Assembly: GCA_937876395.1 (NCBI GenBank)
Contig: CALEIM010000020.1
Span: forward strand, 1-19,962
Source: an uncultured Wenzhouxiangella sp.
GTDB taxonomy: Bacteria > Pseudomonadota > Gammaproteobacteria > Xanthomonadales > Wenzhouxiangellaceae
Reading direction: 5' to 3'
DNA length: 19,962 nucleotides
How positions within the stretch are numbered: position 1 is the stretch's first letter; each line of letters opens with the position of its first letter. Shown piece by piece: positions 14,376 through 19,962 of the stretch. Under the pieces are notes generated by a model. It did no database searches. It saw only the letters and a list, made by a program, of their open reading frames with translations, and was not told the DNA's origin. The translations under genes and the position numbers were made by a program.

Positions 14376-15656
14376 TCAGGGCTTTTCCAGCCGCGACCGG
14401 CCACCCATATAGCCGCGCAGCACCTCGGGGACGACCACTGAGCCGTCGCGCTGCTGGTAATTTTCAAGCACCGCAACCAGAGTTCGGCCAACCGCCAGAC
14501 CTGAGCCGTTGAGACTGTGGACCAATTGTGGCTTGCCGGTTTCGGGATTGCGCCAGCGCGCCTGCATGCGCCGCGCCTGAAAATCGCCAAAGTTGGAACA
14601 TGAAGAAATTTCACGGTAGGCCTGCTGGCCGGGCAGCCAGGCCTCCAGGTCGTAGGTCTTTTGCGCTGCAAAGCCCAGATCCCCGGTGCACAACGCCATC
14701 ACCCGGTAGGGCAGCTTGAGCGCCTTGAGCACCTTTTCGGCGTGTTCGGTCAGCGCCTCCAGGCCAGCTTCTGAATCCTCGGGCCTGACAATCTGAACGA
14801 GCTCAACCTTGTCGAACTGATGCTGGCGAATCAAGCCACGAGTGTCTTTGCCGTAGGCGCCGGCTTCACGGCGGAAACAGGGCGTATGGGCGACGAACTT
14901 GAGCGGCAAATCCGCGCTGTCGAGAATTTCATCGGCGACCAGATTGGTCAGCGGCACCTCGGCGGTGGGGATCAGGTAGCGCGCCGGATCGTCGTCGATC
15001 ATGAAGGCGTCATCAGCGAATTTAGGCAGTTGCCCGGTGCCCTGCATGGCCCGGCCCAGGACCAGGTAGGGCACGTACATTTCACGGTAGCCGTGCTCGC
15101 CGGTGTGCAGGTCCAGCATGAACTGGGCCAGCGCGCGATGCAGACGTGCGACCTGGCCGCCGAGAACGGCAAAACGACTGCCGGACAGCTTGGCGGCGCG
15201 CTCGGAGTCAATACCGTCGAGCAGCTCGCCGATTTCAACATGATCGCGCGGCTCGAAATCCAGTTGGGTCGGTTCACCGACGCTGCGCACTTCCACGTTG
15301 GCCGACTCATCACGGCCCTCAGGCACCGATTCGGCGGGCAGGTTGGGCATGTCCAGGCGCACACGTTCGAGCTCACCGAGCAGCTGGTCGAGCTCATCAC
15401 TGGTCTGGTCGAGCTCATCGCCAAGCTCGCCCACCCTGGCCCGCAGCGGCTCGATGTCTTCGCCGGCCGCCTTGGCCTGGCCGATCAACTTCGAGCGGCG
15501 CTTGCGCTCGGCCTGCAGCGCTTCGGTTTTTGTCTGCAGGGCCTTGCGGCGCGCCTCCAGCGAGGCGTAGTTCTCGATATCCAGATGATAGCCACGCCGC
15601 GCCAGGCGGGTGGCGACCACATCGAGTTCAGATCGGAGCTGCTGTGGATCGAGCAT
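14376..15656 (-). CDS. serS: Seryl-tRNA synthetase
   Basis: Class II synthetase that charges tRNA-Ser (and tRNA-Sec). The 426-residue length is normal. The N-terminal antiparallel coiled-coil arm occupies about residues 28-100 (Lys/Arg/Glu-rich). The catalytic core has TAEVPLTN at 231-238, motif 2 FRREAGAYGKDTRGLIRQHQ at 261-280, and motif 3 GSGLAVGRTLVAVLENYQ at 384-401. ATG 15656 (MLDPQQLRSEL) is the family start. The frame also opens at a TTG that overlaps the purA stop, adding nine residues, which is less likely. It lies 23 bases after purA. Confidence 0.97.
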   Translation of the reverse strand: MLDPQQLRSELDVVATRLARRGYHLDIENYASLEARRKALQTKTEALQAERKRRSKLIGQAKAAGEDIEPLRARVGELGDELDQTSDELDQLLGELERVRLDMPNLPAESVPEGRDESANVEVRSVGEPTQLDFEPRDHVEIGELLDGIDSERAAKLSGSRFAVLGGQVARLHRALAQFMLDLHTGEHGYREMYVPYLVLGRAMQGTGQLPKFADDAFMIDDDPARYLIPTAEVPLTNLVADEILDSADLPLKFVAHTPCFRREAGAYGKDTRGLIRQHQFDKVELVQIVRPEDSEAGLEALTEHAEKVLKALKLPYRVMALCTGDLGFAAQKTYDLEAWLPGQQAYREISSCSNFGDFQARRMQARWRNPETGKPQLVHSLNGSGLAVGRTLVAVLENYQQRDGSVVVPEVLRGYMGGRSRLEKP

Positions 15657-15679
15657 GGGAAGGTCTCTTGACAGTACTT

Positions 15680-16960
15680 TCAAGCAAAGGGGTGGCGCAA
15701 AATGACACTGGCATCGCGCTCCGGGCCGGTGGACAGCATATGCACCGGAGCTTCAATCAACTCTTCGAGGCGGTCCAGGTAGGCGCGTGCCTCGGCCGGC
15801 AACCCAGCGGCCACGGTCAAACCTCGGGTTGAACCGCTCCAGCCGGGCATGTCTTCGTACACCGGGCGGGCGCGTTGCCACTCCTCGGCACCGACCGGAA
15901 AGCCTTCGACCCCGTCATAATCGACGCAGATGCGCACGCGATCAAAGCTGTCGAGCACATCGAGCTTGGTAATGCACAGACCGCTCACCCCGTTGACGCG
16001 CACCATGCGCCGCAAGGCAACCGCATCCAGCCAGCCGCAGCGCCGCGGTCGGCCGGTGGTGGCGCCGAATTCAACCCCGCGCTCGGCCATCCGGCGACCA
16101 TCGGCATCGTCCAGTTCGGTCGGAAATGGGCCGGAGCCCACGCGCGTCGTATAGGCCTTGGTGATTCCGAGCACGTAGTCGATATCGCCCGGGCCCACGC
16201 CGGTGCCGGTCATCACCCCGCCGACCGTGGTATTGGACGAGGTCACAAAAGGATAGGTGCCGTGATCAATGTCGAGCAGGCCGCCCTGGGCACCTTCGAA
16301 CAGGATGGCCTTGCCGGCTCGGCGCAGCGCGTGCAGCTCGCCGGTTACGTCACAGAACATCGGCTTGAGCGCAGCACCCAGCTCGGCAGCTTCCTCAGCA
16401 ACCTGGTGTCCATCAACCGGGTCTGCATCGAAATAGCGTGTCAGCAGAAAATTGTAGTAATCGATCAGCTCGCCCAGCTTGTCTTCAAGACGCTCCGGAT
16501 CGGCCAGGTCGGCCAGGCGCAATCCCATTCGAGACGCCTTGTCCTCGTAGGCCGGACCGATTCCGCGTCCGGTCGTACCGATGGCGTTCTTTCCGCGGGC
16601 CTTTTCACGGGCCTGGTCCAGCGCTTCGTGAAAGCGAAGGATGGCCGGGCAGGCCGGCGAGATACCGAGACGCGAACGCACCTCAATGCCGTTTTTCTCC
16701 AGGCCTTCGATTTCTGTCATCAGCGCATGCGGGGCGACCACCACGCCGTTGCCGATCAGATTGCGGGCACGCTCGGTCAGCACGCCGGAGGGAATCACGT
16801 GGAGTACGGTCGTTTGACCGTTGACCACCAGGGTATGGCCGGCATTGTGCCCACCTTGAAAGCGAACAACGGCATCGGCTTCGTGGGCCAGCAGATCAAC
16901 AATCTTGCCCTTGCCCTCGTCACCCCACTGGCTGCCGAGAATCACGACGGAACGAGACAT
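15680..16960 (-). CDS. purA: Adenylosuccinate synthetase
   Basis: Joins IMP and aspartate using GTP, the committed step of AMP synthesis. The 426-residue protein has the GTP-binding P-loop SQWGDEGKGK at 10-19 (catalytic D13), GGHNAGHT at 36-43 (H42), GTTGRGIGPAYEDK near 128-141, DHGTYPFVTSSNTT, TTRVGSGPFPTE, TGRPRRCGWLD and the guanine-recognising TKLD near 331-334. ATG 16960 follows GGGGA with six-base spacing; the extra 14 upstream codons of the open frame are not part of the family. The hflC-purA order is the classic gammaproteobacterial one. A terminator-like hairpin lies immediately before it. Confidence 0.97.
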   Translation of the reverse strand: MSRSVVILGSQWGDEGKGKIVDLLAHEADAVVRFQGGHNAGHTLVVNGQTTVLHVIPSGVLTERARNLIGNGVVVAPHALMTEIEGLEKNGIEVRSRLGISPACPAILRFHEALDQAREKARGKNAIGTTGRGIGPAYEDKASRMGLRLADLADPERLEDKLGELIDYYNFLLTRYFDADPVDGHQVAEEAAELGAALKPMFCDVTGELHALRRAGKAILFEGAQGGLLDIDHGTYPFVTSSNTTVGGVMTGTGVGPGDIDYVLGITKAYTTRVGSGPFPTELDDADGRRMAERGVEFGATTGRPRRCGWLDAVALRRMVRVNGVSGLCITKLDVLDSFDRVRICVDYDGVEGFPVGAEEWQRARPVYEDMPGWSGSTRGLTVAAGLPAEARAYLDRLEELIEAPVHMLSTGPERDASVILRHPFA

Positions 16961-16972
16961 TGGAAATCCCCG

Positions 16973-17011
16973 AAAAATAAAAGGCGTGCCGGCGGCAGCC
17001 AAGCCGCCGGC
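16973..17011 (-). terminator. Terminator-like hairpin between hflC and purA
   Basis: On the minus strand, GCCGGCGGC and GCCGCCGGC form a perfect 9-bp stem around the loop TTGGCT, and the T-rich run TTTTATTTTT follows five bases later. It starts seven bases after the hflC stop and ends 12 bases before the purA ATG, just at the purA ribosome binding site. There is no room for a promoter between it and purA, so it is either a partial terminator or an attenuator, with any purA promoter lying inside hflC. Confidence 0.65.
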
Positions 17012-17017
17012 TGGCTA

Positions 17018-17875
17018 TCAGTCCTGCTGCGGATCGAAGTGGCGGAAGAACTCCGAGCGAGTATCCATCAGCAAAACATCCCTGGATGTACCGAAGCTTT
17101 CGCGATAGGCCTCCAGACTGCGCCAGAACGAGTAGAACTCGCGGTCCTGATTGAAGGCCTCGGCATAGATCCTGGCTGACTCGGCATCGCCTTCACCACG
17201 CAGCCGCTCGGCGTCGCGCTCGGCATCGGCCAGCAGCACGCGGACCTGGCGATCAGCGTCGGCCTGTATTCGCTCGGCCCGCTCACGACCCAGAGAACGC
17301 AGTTCATTGGCATACTCCGTGCGCTGGGTTTCCATGCGTTCAAACACCGCGCTAAGCACCTCGTCGGTCAGCTCGATCTTCTTGATGCGCACGTCAATGA
17401 CGGCGATCCCGAACTCCTGAAAACGCCGATCAGCGCGCCCCACCAGCTGTTCCATCATGTCGCGGCGCTGCTCGGAGACCGCTTCACTCAGCGTGCGCTG
17501 GGCAAATTCATCGCGCAGGTCGTTGCGGATCAGCTCGGACAACCGCGCCCGCGTAAAGGCCTGGTCACCGCGCGTGGCCACGTAGTAATCGCGCGGATCG
17601 GAAATCTGCCACTTGACGTAGTAATCCACCTCGACGAACTTCTGTTCGGCGGTATTCATCTGCTCGGGCCGCATGTCCATGGTGATGATGCGCCGATCGA
17701 ACTTGCGCACATTATTGATGAACGGCACCTTGAAGTGCAGTCCCGGCTGATAGTCAGAACGCACCACTTCACCAAGCCGGAACTTGATGGCGTACTCGGT
17801 TTCGCTGACGATGAACAAGCTGCTGATGCCAAGAATCACCGCAGCAATCAGCACGATCGGAAGTAAAAGTCTCAT
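17018..17875 (-). CDS. hflC: FtsH-associated membrane protein HflC (SPFH/prohibitin family)
   Basis: Inner-membrane protein that assembles with HflK into a large periplasmic cage around FtsH and modulates its proteolysis. The 285-residue protein has an N-terminal membrane helix (about 4-23), an SPFH domain (about 25-190, with FIVSETEYAIKFRLGEV and PGLHFKVPF), and a long charged coiled coil rich in Glu, Arg and Ala (about 190-255). The C-terminal FYSFWRSLEAYRESFG and DTRSEFFRHF are typical of HflC. The start lies one base after the hflK stop, with GGGAGGGA upstream. Confidence 0.96.
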   Translation of the reverse strand: MRLLLPIVLIAAVILGISSLFIVSETEYAIKFRLGEVVRSDYQPGLHFKVPFINNVRKFDRRIITMDMRPEQMNTAEQKFVEVDYYVKWQISDPRDYYVATRGDQAFTRARLSELIRNDLRDEFAQRTLSEAVSEQRRDMMEQLVGRADRRFQEFGIAVIDVRIKKIELTDEVLSAVFERMETQRTEYANELRSLGRERAERIQADADRQVRVLLADAERDAERLRGEGDAESARIYAEAFNQDREFYSFWRSLEAYRESFGTSRDVLLMDTRSEFFRHFDPQQD

Positions 17876-17876
17876 A

Positions 17877-19022
17877 TCAACGTCCCTCCCGGCCGCTGCG
17901 GCTGCGCGGATCGTTCTGGCTGCCCTGCCGCGATTCCTGCGGAGTCATCAGCGGTGGCGGCGCCGTCAGGGCCGGATTGCCATCGCGAATCCGGTCCAGC
18001 GGCAGATAAATCATGTTGTTGCTCGAATCGATATCCATGAGTACTTTCGACGAGCGTCCGTAAATGGTTTGCAGAGTTTCCAGATAAAGCCGCTCGCGGG
18101 TCACCTCAGGGGCCTGCTGATACTCATCGAGCAGGGCGAGAAAACGATCGGACTCACCGCTGGCCAGAGCAATTTTGGCATCGCGATAGCCCTCGGCTTC
18201 TTCCAGCACCCGGGCCGCCTGCCCGCGTGCCTCGGGCACTTCCTGATTGGCATAGGCCTGGGCTTCGTTGGTGAAGCGGATCTGATCCTCACGGGCACGC
18301 ACCACGTCATCAAAGGCCTGGCGAACCTGGCCCGGCGGGCGCACTTCCTGCAGGTTGAATGAGGTGATCTCCAGCCCTGAATCATAGCGGGCAATGATTT
18401 CCTCAAGCAGTTCCTCGGCATCGATCGCGATCTGGCCACGGCCGATCTCGAGAATGAAATCCATGTTGTTGGTACCGACGATCTCGCGGATCGCGCTATC
18501 GGTCGCGTGAGCCAGCGACACCTCGGGATTGGTCACGTTGAACAGAAATTTTTCCGGCTCAAGCACGCGATACTGCACGGCATAGCTCAGATCAATCAGG
18601 TTCTCGTCCCCGGTCAGCATGCGGCTGGCGTTTTCCAGCGAGCGCACCCGGCTGACATTGACCCGCATCATTTCCTCGATTGGCACGGGGAAGGTGAACT
18701 GCAGCCCCGGCGTCAGGGTGCGGTTGTACTCACCAAAGCGTAGCACCACGCCGCGCTCGGATTCGTCGACCACGTGGATCGAACTCCAGGCCGCCCAGAT
18801 CAGCGCAAGAACCACTACCAGGCCAATGATCGGCATGAACGAGCCGCCGCCGGAGCCGCTGTTTTTCCCGCCGTCACTGCCGCCACCGCCGATGATCTTC
18901 TTCAGCCGGCGCTGAACATTGGCGAACACTTCGTCAAGATCAGGCGGCTGCTGGCCATTGCCTCCCTTCCAGGGATCGCGATCACCGCCGCCGCTTCCGC
19001 GTCCGGGTTCATTCCAGGGCAT
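17877..19022 (-). CDS. hflK: FtsH-associated membrane protein HflK (SPFH/prohibitin family)
   Basis: Partner of HflC. The 381-residue protein begins with a Gly-rich cytoplasmic tail (MPWNEPGRGSGGG..., two Gly-rich stretches before residue 60), as HflK does. A membrane helix follows at about 63-81, then the SPFH domain (SIHVVDESERGVVLRFGEY onward) and a charged coiled coil (about 240-320). The C-terminus is Pro/Ser/Arg-rich and low in complexity. ATG 19022 follows TTTTTGGAGTAATCG, a good ribosome binding site. It is translated in step with hflC (one-base gap). Confidence 0.96.
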   Translation of the reverse strand: MPWNEPGRGSGGGDRDPWKGGNGQQPPDLDEVFANVQRRLKKIIGGGGSDGGKNSGSGGGSFMPIIGLVVVLALIWAAWSSIHVVDESERGVVLRFGEYNRTLTPGLQFTFPVPIEEMMRVNVSRVRSLENASRMLTGDENLIDLSYAVQYRVLEPEKFLFNVTNPEVSLAHATDSAIREIVGTNNMDFILEIGRGQIAIDAEELLEEIIARYDSGLEITSFNLQEVRPPGQVRQAFDDVVRAREDQIRFTNEAQAYANQEVPEARGQAARVLEEAEGYRDAKIALASGESDRFLALLDEYQQAPEVTRERLYLETLQTIYGRSSKVLMDIDSSNNMIYLPLDRIRDGNPALTAPPPLMTPQESRQGSQNDPRSRSGREGR

Positions 19023-19045
19023 CGATTACTCCAAAAATTGGGTTA

Positions 19046-19062
19046 CGCCGAACGGTTCGGCG
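19046..19062. repeat. Inverted repeat in the hflX-hflK intergenic region
   Basis: CGCCGAAC and GTTCGGCG form perfect 8-base arms around one central base, 24-40 bases before the hflK ATG on the minus strand. It could fold as a short hairpin in the mRNA or act as a dyad operator. A five-T run follows, but only after eight other bases, so it is a poor terminator. The rest of the 94-base gap shows nothing I recognise. Confidence 0.4.
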
Positions 19063-19116
19063 GCGATTCCGGCCGCGCAGGACAGTCCCGGCGATCGGTT
19101 AAGTAATTCATCCGGA

Positions 19117-19962
19117 TTAGTTTAACAGCAGTTGCTCGGCCAGTTCGCCATCACTGCCCTTGAGTCTGGCCAGACGGCGTGCGTCGCGTGCATCGAGATC
19201 CACCTTCAGATGGCTCGAACCGTCGGGCTCGATCTGCTCGCTCAACACGACGCCCATATCAAACAGGCGCGAGCGCAGGCGCTGGGCCTCCGGCGGGACG
19301 TGAATCGTGCGCTGAATGCGCCCCTCAGCGAGCAGCTCGCCGATCGCGACAATCAGCTCATCCATGCCGGCTCCCGTTTCGGCCGACACCCAAACCGCCG
19401 TAATGCGGCCGGCCGCATCGCGCTCCAGGCCGGGGCTGCGCTCGCACAGGTCGACCTTGTTGAACACTTTGAGCTGCGGCAGTTCCCCGGCACCGATATC
19501 GCTCAGCACTTCCTCGACGACGGCCTGCTGCTGAAGCCGGTCCGGGTCGGCCGTGTCGATGACGTGCACGACCAGGCTGGCCGACAGGGTTTCTTCCAGC
19601 GTTGAGCGAAACGCAGCGATCAGCTCATGCGGCAACTCGCGGATAAATCCGACCGTGTCGGACAGCAGCACCGGCGAACCGCTCAACCCGTCGAGCTTGC
19701 GCACGGTCGGATCCAGCGTCGCAAAAAGCTGATCGCGGGCCATGACCTCACCGCTGGTCAGGCGATTGAACAGGGTCGATTTGCCCGCGTTGGTGTAGCC
19801 GACCAGGGCGACCAGCGGCACCTCGCCGCGGCTTCTGGCGCGCCGGCCCTGTTCGCGCCGGCTTTGCACCTTGTCCAGACGCGCGCTGAGCTGGCGAATG
19901 CGGTTACCCAGCAGCCGCCGGTCGGTTTCGAGCTGGGTTTCACCCGGCCCGCGCAGGCCGAT
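19117..19962 (-). CDS. hflX: GTPase HflX, 5' end outside window (partial)
   Basis: Ribosome-associated GTPase thought to split or rescue stalled 70S ribosomes. The frame enters at the window edge and encodes 281 residues to a TAA stop at 19117. The first visible residues include GPGETQLETDRRLL, the hallmark of the HflX glycine-rich segment before the G domain. The G domain follows: G1 GYTNAGKST, the G3 segment DTVGFIRELPH and G4 NKVDL. The C-terminal domain ends LAEQLLLN. The N-terminal HflX domain is beyond the window. Any start assigned inside the window (such as a GTG at 19869) would be wrong. Gene order hflX-hflK-hflC is as in E. coli, where hfq lies just upstream. Confidence 0.96.
   Translation of the reverse strand: MGLRGPGETQLETDRRLLGNRIRQLSARLDKVQSRREQGRRARSRGEVPLVALVGYTNAGKSTLFNRLTSGEVMARDQLFATLDPTVRKLDGLSGSPVLLSDTVGFIRELPHELIAAFRSTLEETLSASLVVHVIDTADPDRLQQQAVVEEVLSDIGAGELPQLKVFNKVDLCERSPGLERDAAGRITAVWVSAETGAGMDELIVAIGELLAEGRIQRTIHVPPEAQRLRSRLFDMGVVLSEQIEPDGSSHLKVDLDARDARRLARLKGSDGELAEQLLLN

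Noticed and set aside
15875..17179. A 434-codon open frame on the plus strand opposite purA and the end of hflC
   Set aside because: It crosses two genes and their gap in antisense with no family resemblance, so it is a composition artefact.
19046..19062. LexA/SOS-type box before hflK
   Set aside because: GAAC and GTTC are one base apart, whereas known SOS boxes of this kind have a longer spacer, and hflKC is not an SOS gene.

Overview
The window looks like a stretch of a gammaproteobacterial chromosome with high G+C content. The gene order hflX-hflK-hflC-purA and the cmk-rpsA-ihfB-lapA-lapB block are typical of Gammaproteobacteria. Ribosomal protein S1 is 557 residues, the same length as in E. 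coli. NfuA, LapB and IhfB are present in their proteobacterial forms. A Xanthomonadales/Chromatiales-type lineage such as Wenzhouxiangella would fit, but that placement is a guess. Almost every base is coding. No tRNA, rRNA, insertion sequence, CRISPR array or phage gene was seen, and no gene-free stretch exceeds about 200 bases.

Left end (1-2932): on the minus strand, a glutaryl-CoA dehydrogenase gene (gcdH) is followed 29 bases downstream by the start of a thiamine-diphosphate 2-oxoacid dehydrogenase E1 gene that runs off the window. Divergently, on the plus strand, two small translationally coupled monoheme cytochromes c resemble the two halves of a cytochrome c4. They end at a strong bidirectional terminator (2903-2932).

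Middle (2959-9288, all minus strand; in transcription order): ihfB, lapA, lapB, a WbpL/WecA-type polyprenyl-phosphate sugar-1-phosphate transferase, a WbpM/PglF-type nucleotide-sugar dehydratase, an alpha/beta-hydrolase esterase, and nfuA. From ihfB to the esterase, neighbouring genes overlap or nearly touch. This recalls the ihfB(himD)-to-wbpM borders of the Pseudomonas aeruginosa O-antigen locus, but with only the lipid-carrier priming enzyme and the dehydratase present.

Right end (9369-19962, all minus strand; in transcription order): hflX (partial), hflK, hflC, purA, serS, hisC, aroA, cmk, rpsA. These cover GTPase/FtsH-associated functions, AMP synthesis, seryl-tRNA synthesis, histidine and aromatic amino acid synthesis, CMP kinase and ribosomal protein S1. 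Internal hairpins between hflC and purA, cmk and rpsA, and rpsA and ihfB probably divide this long same-strand run into transcription units.

Most of the window is housekeeping. The parts most worth a second look are the compact lapAB-WbpL-WbpM-esterase module, the gcdH-E1 pair, the split cytochrome c4-like pair, a terminator-like hairpin directly before the purA ribosome binding site, and an AroA that departs from the E. coli-type active-site loop.
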